A stretch of 64,000 nucleotides of DNA, from assembly GCA_028023455.1 (NCBI GenBank), contig JAQFVV010006645.1, positions 248,001 through 312,000 on the forward strand, given 5' to 3'. This DNA comes from Epiperipatus broadwayi (lineage: Eukaryota > Onychophora > Udeonychophora > Euonychophora > Peripatidae). The translations under genes and the position numbers were made by a program. Position 1 is the stretch's first letter. The number at the start of each line of letters is the position of its first letter. The notes beneath the pieces were generated by a model that worked only from the letters and a program-made list of their open reading frames with translations, was not told the DNA's origin and did no database searches. Positions 11,835-22,689 of this stretch are shown here, piece after piece.

Positions 11835-14398
11835 CCTAATTGGAATTCTGGGTCAATAACAGTCTTATGAACAACAAATTTATTATTGATGTGTGGATTA
11901 CTTTCTAAATCACTCTTATTAATAAATCTATGGTTATTGATTGGACTCATCTGAGTTATAAATGTGCTTTAAACTCAGGAATCAATCTGTTATATATGAT
12001 TCTCATTATGTGTTGCAATTTAAATTCATATAAAGTCAGCAAGTTTTTGCATCTTAATATATATAAAAAAATTAAAGAAATGTTTTAATTCATATAATGC
12101 ACTAAAAAATAAATACTTTTTATTTCAACTTTCACAATATTTTTGATATTATGCCACTAAAATAAAACATACAGCACCTGTGTTTAAAAATGGTAAATTT
12201 TTGTAAATGTGAATGTCAAATGCTTTTAGTTTTAGTGCATTAATAATAAGAATATTGTGAAAACTAAACAAAATGTATCTTTTACTTTTTAGTGTACTTA
12301 CATTAATAAAAGTATTTCTTTAAAAAAAAAATATTTTTTTATACTTTTTAGTTTTATATAGTTCCAGAAATTAAGTTTATATACAACTTAATACAGTTAT
12401 AAGGCAGTACCATAAAAAGTACTGAATCTCAGATAAATATAAAAATTTACATTTTTTTGATAACATTGTTTGCAGACTCTAAAAAAAAAAACTACTATCA
12501 TTGAAAATATATATGTGTGCAAAATTTTAACAAGGCTGGTATTGAGAAATGGCTGAAAATTGAATTGCAAAATTTTTCAGATAGACATACAACAAAAAAA
12601 CAGAATAAATTAAATAAAACCAAATAAAAATGCATATTAAAAAATTATTTTGTCTGATAAAAAAATATGGATGTCTAAAAGTAAATAATAAATCATACAA
12701 GTATTTAGATTTTTTTTTAATTATTGATACTAAAGATAATGTTTCCTTCTCAATCTGAACATTTTTTTATAGCAAATGATAATAGGCATATATAAATAAA
12801 AAAAGACAGCAATATCAACTTGTGAGAAATTACATACAAGTGCTAATAGTTTTTTCAGATCATAAGTATTCGTACATTTGTAGATATAATGGAGCTTTTT
12901 ACCATTTACAATGTTTTCTTCATTTAAATCTTCAACTTCCAAACTATATTTTTATTTACAAGATGATGCAATAATTCAGATGGTACTGTTTTGTGAACAG
13001 TAATTTATAAGATTTAAATAATTCCAAGTTTATTTTATTTTTAAAAGTACAAATCTATTAGCTTTCATCTTGTTTAAGATTTGTAAATATCTTTGGTAAT
13101 CTTATAATCACAGGATTCTAATTTGCTAGACTCAAAAATGTATATGTAAAAGCTGATGTTAATATCAGACTTGAGAACTTATTCAATGATAATTTTTTTT
13201 AAAAATGCATTAATGAACTAGATGTTTAATCCATCAATAAAAAATTAACAAATTTTAGATTACAGTTATCTGATTTTCTATATACTAAATGTATCAAGTA
13301 TTGTGACATTCCAATTGATAATTTGTGAGTTATTATGATATTGCCTTCTATGACTGTTCATCATCAAGTAATGAAGATATACTTTTTGATCAAACAATGT
13401 GGAAAAAAATTTGATAAGGGTAGTTGATTAGCCACAAAAAAGGCTTTTCCTATTATTTACCTATTTCCTCAAACTCTGATTTAATCATTTGTTTCAGTAG
13501 TAAACCCTTTTGGCATTGTCCACTCAAGTGAATAATTGGTTCTAACATTATCTATTTTCAAAATGACTAATTTTTTAGATGAACTGATGGTTTATTATGA
13601 TATCAAAGTTTATTATCAAAAATACTCAGATTTCTCTTTGAAGCTTATTGGTCACTAATTTTGTTTACTTTGGCTACTACATATCATAAATGGTTAAACC
13701 AATAATGATTTAGCAATAATGAATGGTATTTTATTGAAACAATATGCTAAAATAAAAGATTTTATCATTATCACTTTTACTCTGTTTAATCAAGAAGAGA
13801 AACATAATCACTTTCATATTCCTTAATTATTTTATTGCTTTACTGAAATTGATATATATATATATATTTTAATTATGTTTATCCAGTAAGTTTGAAAGAT
13901 GAAGGAAATTTGCTGAGCCAAAGTCAGGCATCATTATCAGTATCATATTGTTTGTTTAAATTTGGTTATTCCGGGTTACACTCATACCCTATAAACTCTT
14001 AATATGATTGATTTTATAGCATGTTTAATAATATTGACATCTAATCCCTGCACTTCATGATGATGTGGTCAACGTATAACCAACATAGTGACATATGTGG
14101 TTATATATGAGAGCATTAGTTACACTTTTTTACATTCTACAATCCTAACTATTTATATAATTGCAATGATAAGAATTATGCAAATTTAATAAATTTAAAA
14201 ATAAATTTTATATAAAAATACATACTATAATATAGTTCAAAGTATTATGTAGTATCTGGAATGATTATAATTTTGAATTAATTGCTTCCTATGCTATTAT
14301 AGAATTTAAACATTATTTCAAAAGTGATTAAACTATGTGTTTAAAGCAAGATAAAAATTTAATGATGTAATTTATTTAAAAACAATCACTACAATAAT
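11835..14398. other. No recognised feature
   Basis: AT-rich sequence with several short broken frames, some faintly protein-like on the minus strand at 13300-13560. I could not assign any of them. Confidence 0.5.
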
Positions 14399-17300
14399 AA
14401 AATTAAGATCATCATCATCATCAACCATTATCAATCCACTGCAGGATGAAGGTCTCTCCAAGTTTAATGCATCTTCTCTGATCTTTAGCTTCTCTTTTCC
14501 ACATCACCCCTGCACTTTTTCTTATTTCATCCATCCATCTCACATGTGGTCTCTTTCTGGGTCTTTTACAATCTCTTGGAATCCAGTTTAAAATTTCAGT
14601 TGTCCATCTATTATCATTTCTTCTAGCAATATGTCCAGCCCAACTCCATTTCAATCTTTTAATTTTTTCAATAAGGTCAGTAACACCTGTTTGTTGTCTT
14701 ACCCATACATTGCGTTTTCGATCTCTTCTTGTTACTCCCAACATACATCTCTCCATACTCCTTTGAGTGGCCTGAAGTCTCTGTATTGCTCTTCTATTAA
14801 GTGTCCAAGTCTCAGATCCATAAGTAAGAACTAGTAAAACACATTTGTTAAAAACCATTCTTTTCAAACACATAGGCATATTTCCTTTTAGTATCAAGTT
14901 ATTTCTACCAAAAGCACTCCAACCAAGTTTAATTCTATGATTAATTTCCTCCATTATGTTTCCATCTGTATTAATAATCTGACCAAGGTATTTGTAACTG
15001 TTAACTTCTTCTAATTCTTCATAATCAATCTTTATTTTCATATTTTGAGCAAATCGATTAAACATTACTTTAGTCTTTTTAACATTTATCTTTAGTCCTA
15101 CTTTTCTACTTTCATCTGCTAACTCCTGCAACATTTCCTGCAGCTCTGAAGCATTATTTGCAAAAACAACTACATCATCTGAAAAATCTAAATGACTTAA
15201 ATACTCTCCATTTACTTTCATTCCTTTAGTTTCCCATTTTAATCCACAAAATACTTCTTGCAGCACTGCTGTAAAAAGTTTTGGAGATATGGAGTCACCT
15301 TGTCTTACACCTTTCTCAATGTTGATTTTTCCAGTATCATTATGTAATCTAATTGTTGCTGTTGCATTTTTATAAATATTCTTTAAAATATGACAATATC
15401 CTGGATCTATATTTTGATGATCCAATGCTTTAATCACTGAAGAAATGTGTATAGAATCGAATGCCTTTTCATAATCTACAAATCCAAAACATAATGACAA
15501 CTCATATTCATTTGTCCTTTCTATGACTTCTCTCAATACCTGGATATGATCTATTGTACTAAAACCACTTTTAAATCCAGCTTGTTCTCTTGGTTGGTGG
15601 AAATCCAAAGTTCTCTGTAGACGAGTTGTAATTATCTTGGTAAAAATTTTATATAAAACTGATAAAAGGCTGATAGGTCTGTAATTTCTAATATCTTCTT
15701 TATCACCTTTTTTAAATATTAATATTATTACTGCATTCTTCCAATCTTCTGGTATATCTTTATCATTTAGACATTTGGTATATAACTTTGCTAAAATTGT
15801 TTCTATTTCTTCACCTGCTTCTTTTAATATATCAATTATAATTCCATCATTTCCTGGAACCTTTCCTTTCTTCATATATTTAATTGCATGTCTCACTTCT
15901 TCATTTAAAATTCTGGGCAATTCGGAAGATGTAATAGATATAGAAGGTACTTGTTCTTTATTACTATATAATTCTTGATAAAAATCTTCTACCAATTTCA
16001 TGATGTCATCTCTCTTTTTAGTAATAATTCCATCTTTTTTTCTTATTGCAGATATAAATTTCCTACCAATACCAAAATGTTGTTTAACATTCTTGAGACT
16101 TTTATTTTCTTCTACAGCTTTCCTTGCTATTTCACAGTTATACTTTCTTATATCATTTTCAACTCTTTTCCATACCATTTTACAAAATTCGAGATATTCA
16201 ATTCTTTTTAATACATCATTTTTGTATATCTTCATATTCCTTCTTTTCTTCATAAATTCTCTAGTCTCAGTAGAAATTTTATTAGTCAATTGCTGCTTTT
16301 TTCTACCAGCTATCTTTGTTGCAGTTTTTAAAAGTGTATCAGTTATTTTCATATTAATTTCATTTAAATCTGAATCATGTTCAAAATCTCCTAACACTTG
16401 AAACCTATTTGTAAGTTCTAATTTAAATTCATTAGAATGTTTCTGAAGATTAGGAATATCAACTGTAAATATTGTTTTTCTTAATAATTTTTGTCTCTCT
16501 AGTTTTACATTAACACGTAACTTACACCTTACTAATCGATGATCACTTCCTGTGTTAAATTTATTAAGAACATTACAATCTTGAAATATGTATTTCCTGT
16601 TACTCAAAATATAATCCAATTCTGCTGTACCTTCATTTGGATGCTTCCATGTCCATTTCCTTTTAACATTTTTCTCAAAAAATGAATTCATAATATAAAG
16701 TTTTTCTTTTTCTGCAAACTCCACAAGTCTATGTCCTCTCTCATTTCTATTACCATAACCAAAATTACCTACAGCAATTTCATCTTTCATTTGTCTACCA
16801 ATTCTAGCATTAAAGTCTCCCATAACAATTTTAAAATGTTGTTTACTCTGATCAAAAGCCTTTTGTACATCCATATAAAAATCTTCTACTACTTCATCAC
16901 TATGAGAACTTGTTGGGGCATAAACCTGAATTATCTGCATTTGGTATCTGCTATTAAGTTGTATAACTAATCTTGCAACTCTGTCTGATACACCATCAAT
17001 CTCCACAATATTGTTCTTCCATTTTTTATTTATAATGAATCCTACTCCACTTGTATTTCCAATATGTGTGCCTTTATAATAGAGTATATGTCCACTTTTT
17101 AAATTAATTGTTTCTTCACCTTTTCTTCTAACTTCACAAAGTCCAATAATGTCCCATTTAATATAAGACAATTCTTCTTCTAATTCTTGCAATCTTCCTT
17201 CACTTGAAAGTGATCTGCAGTTGTAAGTACCTAAATAAAAAGTCGTCATCAAATGGCAGCCTGGGTCCGCAATCAGGGGATTCTTAGCACCCTCCGCCTT

Positions 17301-17721
17301 CGGCCACCAACCGCTGCCTTGGTTGGTGACTTTACAGCCTCCTGGGAATAAGGGCCATGCTTTATTTTTGTCTGTCATAATTGTATATATGTATTGGAAA
17401 AATATTTGTCATTTACACAAACATTCATTCTGCCTTATCAGGCACTGAGAAGAAAGACCATGGTGTTTCTTGATCTTAAACTCAGAGGTAAAAAGCCAAT
17501 AAACTCACCACGCTGGCTAATGTGTGTTGGTGAGCAGCCCATCCATGTTCGTATACTATATGAATAATCACATAGTAATAACAGCTGCAACGACAAGAAC
17601 ATATGGAGTGGACATTAGGAATTTGCCCTGCTTGGTTCCTTTAAGGCCTCCAAGAGGAATCAAAGGGTCTCCTTTCAGTTAATAGCAAACTCATTTCTGC
17701 AGCCAAAAAAAAAATTAAGAT
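14399..17721 (-). mobile_element. RTE-clade LINE, full-length with target-site duplication
   Basis: The element occupies about 14410-17710 on the minus strand, ending in (TGA)n next to AAAATTAAGA. The same AAAATTAAGA word follows its 5' end at 17711-17720, giving a target-site duplication of 10-11 bases. The 5' untranslated region (17379-17710) includes a stretch at about 17400-17470 missing from the copy at 5.6-8.8 kb. With an intact ORF and visible duplication it is a comparatively young insertion. Confidence 0.92.
14421..17378 (-). CDS. RTE-type endonuclease/reverse transcriptase, 985 residues
   Basis: This single open frame encodes the replication protein of the LINE: it nicks target DNA and reverse-transcribes the element RNA at the nick. 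The APE endonuclease spans about residues 48-290, with N53 (YNCRSL), E82 (CEVRR), Y153, D188 and N190 (MGDFNARIG), D255 (ELDYIL) and the SDH triad at 278-280. RT spans about 495-760: NYRPISLL near 565, motif A FVDYEKAFD with D635, motif B RQGDSISPK near 692-700, and motif C FSDD with D734 and D735. The sister copy has FADD there, so A733S is a change specific to this copy. The C-terminus (TYGSETWTL, WAGHIARR, RPHVRW) is the usual RTE tail. The start at 17378 is the first ATG of the conserved N-terminus shared with the other copy. Activity is possible but untested. Confidence 0.93.
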   Translation of the reverse strand: MTDKNKAWPLFPGGCKVTNQGSGWWPKAEGAKNPLIADPGCHLMTTFYLGTYNCRSLSSEGRLQELEEELSYIKWDIIGLCEVRRKGEETINLKSGHILYYKGTHIGNTSGVGFIINKKWKNNIVEIDGVSDRVARLVIQLNSRYQMQIIQVYAPTSSHSDEVVEDFYMDVQKAFDQSKQHFKIVMGDFNARIGRQMKDEIAVGNFGYGNRNERGHRLVEFAEKEKLYIMNSFFEKNVKRKWTWKHPNEGTAELDYILSNRKYIFQDCNVLNKFNTGSDHRLVRCKLRVNVKLERQKLLRKTIFTVDIPNLQKHSNEFKLELTNRFQVLGDFEHDSDLNEINMKITDTLLKTATKIAGRKKQQLTNKISTETREFMKKRRNMKIYKNDVLKRIEYLEFCKMVWKRVENDIRKYNCEIARKAVEENKSLKNVKQHFGIGRKFISAIRKKDGIITKKRDDIMKLVEDFYQELYSNKEQVPSISITSSELPRILNEEVRHAIKYMKKGKVPGNDGIIIDILKEAGEEIETILAKLYTKCLNDKDIPEDWKNAVIILIFKKGDKEDIRNYRPISLLSVLYKIFTKIITTRLQRTLDFHQPREQAGFKSGFSTIDHIQVLREVIERTNEYELSLCFGFVDYEKAFDSIHISSVIKALDHQNIDPGYCHILKNIYKNATATIRLHNDTGKINIEKGVRQGDSISPKLFTAVLQEVFCGLKWETKGMKVNGEYLSHLDFSDDVVVFANNASELQEMLQELADESRKVGLKINVKKTKVMFNRFAQNMKIKIDYEELEEVNSYKYLGQIINTDGNIMEEINHRIKLGWSAFGRNNLILKGNMPMCLKRMVFNKCVLLVLTYGSETWTLNRRAIQRLQATQRSMERCMLGVTRRDRKRNVWVRQQTGVTDLIEKIKRLKWSWAGHIARRNDNRWTTEILNWIPRDCKRPRKRPHVRWMDEIRKSAGVMWKREAKDQRRCIKLGETFILQWIDNG

Positions 17722-17807
17722 ACAAATGGATAAATTAGATTTTTTTTAGATTGACAATTATAATATTGCAAGTCAATGCATAAAATTTATTAATTATATT
17801 TATTAAA

Positions 17808-18103
17808 ATGAGAAATTTCAATTCATAACTAATAATATATATTATTGTATATATCCTTCTACCTCTGTTTGTTAATATCAAACTTCACAAAGATGGAAAT
17901 CCTCTCAGATTAATGATAGATTTGGAGATTCGTATTTATATAAAACTGCTAAATTATGAGAAATTTCAATTCATAACTAATAATATATATTATTGTATAT
18001 ATCCTTCTACCTCTGTTTGTTAATATCAAACTTCACAAAGATGGAAATCCTCTCAGATTAATGATAGATTTGGAGATTCGTATTTATATAAAACTGCTAA
18101 ATA
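17808..18103 (+). repeat. Tandem duplication, two 148 bp units
   Basis: The segment starting ATGAGAAATTTCAATTCATA at 17808 repeats from 17956 with essentially no differences, so the duplication is recent relative to the decayed coding sequence it copies. The unit includes part of a PLE RT relic (KLHKDGNPLRLMID). Confidence 0.95.
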
Positions 18104-18290
18104 TATTAATACATTGTTTCAGGATATATTAGATTTTGATAAATATATGGTATCTTCATTTCTTGAATTTATTAATAAAATTAAAATAGTAAATTAGATA
18201 ATAATGACATTATGCTGTTCATTAGATGTCACAGAATTATATGATTTTACAGATCATCTAGATCTATAAATAGCATAGAGAATGTTATGT
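17880..18290 (+). pseudogene. Penelope-like reverse transcriptase fragment
   Basis: Each 148 bp unit encodes KLHKDGNPLRLMID, matching the PLE RT motif KxHKxGxPLRxI. After the second unit a shifted frame reads YLYKTAKYINTLFQ, then MVSSFLEFINKIK, then SLDVTELYDF. That is the order found in PLEs (NLAKYL..., SSFEFxxKIK, SFDVTSLF). Stops and frameshifts separate the pieces. It is an internal RT fragment without the catalytic YxDD or the endonuclease, lying directly beyond the 5' end of the intact LINE. Confidence 0.6.
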
Positions 18291-18294
18291 GAAG

Positions 18295-19140
18295 TTTCAA
18301 TAAATAAATTTACAATAATATCTTGTGATAGAATGGATAGGGCCTATCACATATGGTCATGTAACATTAATAAAATTTAGTTATTATCTGAAAAAGAGCA
18401 TGTCTTTATTATAAAAGCTACCATAATATGTATTATTAATAATTGAAATTGATAGAATAAAAAATAAAAATTTGTCTAGAATTATTATTATTTATAAACG
18501 AATTATAAAATTATTATTAATATTAGTATTTCGTAGAATTTTATTATAAAATAGCATAAAAAATGCATTAAAAACTTATAACAAGTTTTAAATCTGTAAA
18601 ATTAAAAAGTAGCATTTGTAAAAGAATTATTTTGATATAAAACTTATTTTTATTTTGTTTACTTTAAAACTGATTAAAATTGGATTAAATTAGAGTAGAA
18701 TGTTACTAAAAAATTGATCGGGAAGTGTTACATAGATAATTAGCTTGTTTTTAGATAAATAGAAAAACGGGCACTTAATCAATTAGTATAGTTACAATTA
18801 CTGGATTAATACATCTGCACTTAATTAAGTAACAATGGCTTTGATATGCTATGATCATATGAAGTTATCTTTATTTTTCATAGTATATATATATAATATT
18901 GTAATTGAATATGATTATAAATTATTGATTGTGTGTTTGTAAAATTCATATTTTAAAACAAAAAAATCACCCAAAATATTCATTAGTATAAGAAGCTATA
19001 TTGCTATTTTAAAGTGGTTTCAGATGTTTAAATCTTCAACATAGATAACAATCATGTAAAATATTGTGAAATATAAGAGAATGATGTTTGTTTTCTATGT
19101 TGAATAGCATATATTAATTTTAATTCATATTGCAGATTTA
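18295..19140. other. No recognised feature
   Basis: AT-rich sequence between the PLE relic and the next repeat. No coding or structural signal seen. Confidence 0.5.
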
Positions 19141-19149
19141 CTCAAGTGA

Positions 19150-19650
19150 TTATAATAACTGAAACACAGGCTTATTATATACCTGTGTCTATATATGTAA
19201 TATATAGGGTATATGAGCACAGACTTTCAGACAACCCATCACTCTCCACTCTATCTAATAACACTGATACACTCAAGCACATATATGCTGAAAAGATAAA
19301 TAATCACCAATATACGTATTTCATGCTAAACCAGCAATCATCAGTTGGTCCAGATTATCATCTCCAACACATATATACTATAAGTGCTCAGATATATATT
19401 AAGATAGACAATCTTCACACTGCAATGGACAGGCTCCAATCTACTACACACTCCAACTCTTCAACCGTCCATCCAATTGAAAATCTGATAATGGAATGCT
19501 CAAAGGCCACCCTGAGGCCGAGATTCTTGTCACACCCATGTTGCACTAAGGTCAATCTGAACCCCACATGTTCAGGACATAATCCATTTAATACATATGC
19601 AAGGATGGGCAGATATCTCTAGAATGTAATAACTGAAACACAGGCTTAAG
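19150..19650 (+). repeat. About 500 bp repeat unit with 22 bp direct ends
   Basis: TAATAACTGAAACACAGGCT occurs at about 19153-19172 and again at about 19629-19648, bounding a less AT-rich segment that stays open for 158 codons. Its first 80 bases, including CTGTGTCTATATATGTAATA and GAGCACAGACTTTCA, recur at 44510-44576 and in diverged form at 21900-21950, so it is dispersed. The open frame has no family resemblance I can name, and I regard it as incidental. Confidence 0.55.
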
Positions 19651-20161
19651 ATTATCAAAATTGAATATCACAGTTTTCTATCAGAAAATATATTGATATT
19701 ATTGTCAGATCATTTTCATGTATAAATTATTATCAAAACAATTTTTTCTTAAAGATGTTTATAATGATGTCTATACTTTTACGATAATAAAGTTTACTAA
19801 TATTCATTTTTCGGAAGTTGTTTATATTCTTGAAATGTATTTATGATGCTGATTTTTATTCTTATGATTACCGTAGCACAGTAGTCACATTTATTATGGA
19901 TAAAATAGGATTATTTTCTATTTATTATAATTTGTAATGGAATCTAGAAGAAAATTTACCAATAAACATAATGTTTTTATCGTTAAATAACATAATTGCT
20001 AAAAAACATCACATGATCACTATTTCTTATGCTTGCTCTTAACTGTTATTAAAATGGGCAAAACTCTCTATATGTATTGCCACTCAGTGCAAGCCAGAGT
20101 AATCAATGGATGCCAGAAGGCTTATGCATAAAATCCCCATCTAGTGCCTACTCATCCAATA

Positions 20162-20204
20162 TCCCCAGAATAGTTTCTGGCTTGTGGCCTTTGTCAGTGA
20201 GGAG
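20162..20204 (-). ncRNA. Hammerhead-like motif, left arm of 20 kb palindrome
   Basis: Minus strand: helix I strand TCCTCA, CTGACAA (consensus CTGANGA, G8 changed to A, consistent with CpG decay), helix II GGC/GCC with loop CACAA, GAA, then ACTATT and C, followed by TGGGGA, which pairs with TCCTCA. Helix III is degraded relative to the right arm. Confidence 0.5.
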
Positions 20205-20450
20205 CCTTGGATCGTGCCTAATAGGATAGTGGTGGCTATGGTTATTAAAAAACCAAAGACACCAAAATGTATGGGTACTGAACTGAGTTCAGATCTATAT
20301 GATGATATAAGCTGATGAGCTTGGATTGGAAATATTACAGTGTTTCAATTTAAGTCTCTCTAGTTTTGTAGTTAAGTAGAGATAAAAGGTGGCTGATGAA
20401 GGGTTGTATTAAATCCTAAGATCTAGCTGAAGTGCTCTCAGATCCAAGGC

Positions 20451-20493
20451 TCCTCACTGACAAAAGCCACAAGCCAGAAACTAGTCTGGGGAT
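20451..20493 (+). ncRNA. Hammerhead-like motif, right arm of 20 kb palindrome
   Basis: Plus strand: TCCTCA, CTGACAA, helix II, GAA, self-complementary ACTAGT as helix III, C as cleavage base, then TGGGGA. TCCTCA and TGGGGA pair for six positions, including one G-T wobble, as helix I. Only G8 of the core is wrong. The self-complementary helix III fits a motif that works as a dimer. Confidence 0.6.
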
Positions 20494-20629
20494 ATTGGAT
20501 GAGTAGGCACTAGATGGGGATTTTATGCACAAGTCTTCTGGCATCCATTGATTACTCTGGTTGCACTGAGTGGCAATACAGGTATAGAGAGTTTTGCCTG
20601 TTTTAATAATTGCTAAACTTATTAATATA

Positions 20630-21890
20630 ATCATTATAATTTCAAAATCTTTACAATTTTATTACTATAGAATAACAAATTTTACAAATGTAAATAATTG
20701 ATTAGTTTAATGATAATTGTATAATATTAATAAATAAATAATTAATTGAAAGAGAATCAGATATATTCTATTAAATAAAAACATTTAAAAATCGCAGCAG
20801 ATGTATTTACATGTGTTTTTAAGACGCCATGGTCAGCTTTTCACGATAATATAATGGGAAGATTTATATCTTCTGTAAAAATAAATGTTTCAAAGAGAAC
20901 AAGTAAATCCAATTAGCTTGAGAAGTCTGAATTGAAGTAGGAGTTTGACAATAAATTACAGAGATGTGAATCTCTCCTGTTTGTTGCCTGTCTTTCCTTT
21001 TTAAATCCACATAAAATCTTACTCATTTAATGTCATATATACGTATGCATGCGAATACGTATGATGAAAAATAATTAGGAGTTAAAAATTGTAAATCTCA
21101 TATAATATAATTAGCAATTGAAAGAGTTTTTTACTAGAAAAAAAAACGTGTAGCAGAATAACGGAACTATGTAAATTTTAAGATTAATAATTAGAATTGA
21201 ATATTTACTTACAAGTATAAACATTAAATTGCTAGCCAAAAAAGTAGTTAAAAAATTCTAGCAAAATAAAAAGTTAATTGAAATTTTCATGTTAAATATA
21301 CAATCCTTACATATCTTGGATATAGAAAAATTATTTATACAAAAAAAGAAAAAGTAAAGAATGGTATAACGTTCGATTACAGGAAGTGACAAAATCTAGC
21401 GACAATCCATGGAACTTTAGCTTTTAAATTTGCCTTTCAGCCACTGCACTAAGTTATTGGGTAGTAGAATTAAAATAGTTTTGAATGATTGCCAACTAAA
21501 CAAATACAGCATTTAATAATATTAAAAAAAACGTTGTGTAAACATAGAAATATGAAAGTACACTGTATAAAAACAGCCAATGATTTTTCCTAACTAACTC
21601 CATTCAGGTAAACACAAATAACAAAAATATAAAATAATTAATTAATTTAATGGATGACTTAATGACGTATGGATAAGTCATGAAATTTGATGAATGTAGT
21701 TAGCCTATAAAAGCTACCATATGGACAAAATGTAAATAATATTGGTTTGATTTAATAAAAAACCATCTACCCATTAGCTAAATAGAATAAAATCTCGCTT
21801 CCTAAAAAATGTTATTATATTATGAGGTCCTTAGATCACCTTAAGATTTTCCTATGTATATACACATACATGTATAAGAAACTTAAATTT
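20630..21890. other. No recognised feature
   Basis: AT-rich spacer. No coding motif or strong symmetry noticed. Confidence 0.5.
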
Positions 21891-21894
21891 ATTA

Positions 21895-22025
21895 TACCAA
21901 TATATGTAATGTAAAGGTTTGAACACAGACATTCAAGTTCCCTTCAGTTATCCATTCTATCTGAAGGGAGCTTGAAAGTCAGTATTCAAATCCCCTACAT
22001 TACATTTAAATCCAAGTATATGGAT
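21895..22025. repeat. Palindrome related to the 19.15 kb repeat family
   Basis: TGTAATGTAAAGGTTTGAA at 21904 is mirrored by TTCAAATCCCCTACATTACA ending 22004, with CCCTTCAG and CTGAAGGG flanking the short centre TTATCCATTCTAT. Arms are roughly 80% complementary by eye. The arm sequence resembles the 19.15 and 44.5 kb repeats. A CTGAAGG..GCTTGAAAGTC word is faintly hammerhead-like, but I do not claim it. Confidence 0.65.
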
Positions 22026-22099
22026 TATGCTACATTACAGATGTATGATATTTAAATAAAGATTATGCAATACATGCATATTGATAGAGTGTCATTAAA

Positions 22100-22560
22100 T
22101 AAATAGTTAAGAATAATCAGTGTCAGTGACACCCTTTGTAATTTAGGACCTTGTGCACAAATATGAAGTGGAGACCCCAATAAATAAAAAAGTGAATAAA
22201 TAAATAAAAATTTTAAAACAAGAAAGGAATATGTATATAACATTTATTCTTATTTAAAATAGTAATGTTTAACATAATAAATTAATATTAATATAAAAAA
22301 ATAATAATACAACTTTATTTTCCTTGCATCAATTCCAGCAAATTTATCTATTATCTCACTTAAATTTAAGACTTCACATAATTTATTTTCTATAGAAAAC
22401 AACGTTGGATAATTCTTCTGGTTACCATTATGGACCTTAAATAGTTTTTTTTATTATTATTTTAAACTTTGACAAACTACATACGAACTCAGCAATGGTT
22501 TTCAGAATTGATAATAAAATTCTTAAGAATTTAAATTGGGAAATGCATTTCCTGTTTGGT
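22100..22560 (-). pseudogene. hAT-type transposase C-terminal relic
   Basis: On the minus strand one frame gives KNYLRSIM. After a shift comes SIENKLCEVLNLSEIIDKFA followed by ARK. These correspond in order to the dimerisation end of hAT transposases (K(N/T)xLRSxM, then SIENxL...D(L/V)IDxFAxxKAR). Upstream residues are interrupted by stops. No terminal repeats or 8-base duplication were found, so only the 3' coding end is recognisable. Confidence 0.45.
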
Positions 22561-22689
22561 GAATTTTTTAAAGACATTCTGATGGATATCAATTGCATAT
22601 GCCTTTACAGAAAATGTTACAGAGCACTTTTATTTTTTCATAGAGATCATTTCAAAAATAAACTTTATCTTTATGCATAAGAACTTGCA

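Larger units (their letters stand above)
20044..20610. repeat. Long inverted repeat with hammerhead-like core in each arm
   Basis: Arms 20044-20216 and 20435-20610 are reverse complements over about 175 bases, sharing GGCAAAACTCTC, CAGAGTAATCAATGGATGCC and CCTACTCATCCAATATCCCC, with a spacer of about 220 bases. A second, shortened member lies at 47036-47265. Family membership plus inverted symmetry suggests a foldback or PLE-terminus-derived element. Confidence 0.85.

Noticed and set aside
19146-19622. 158-codon plus-strand frame as a gene
   Set aside because: It lies inside a dispersed repeat, has no family motif and begins in the repeat's own end. I list it only as part of the repeat.
20416-20634. 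72-codon minus-strand frame
   Set aside because: It coincides with one arm of a palindrome and is duplicated in broken form on the other arm.
21930-21985. CTGAAGG..GCTTGAAAGTC as a hammerhead
   Set aside because: Position 9 is G in both arms, helix II is too short, and helix III is absent. Kept only as a palindrome.
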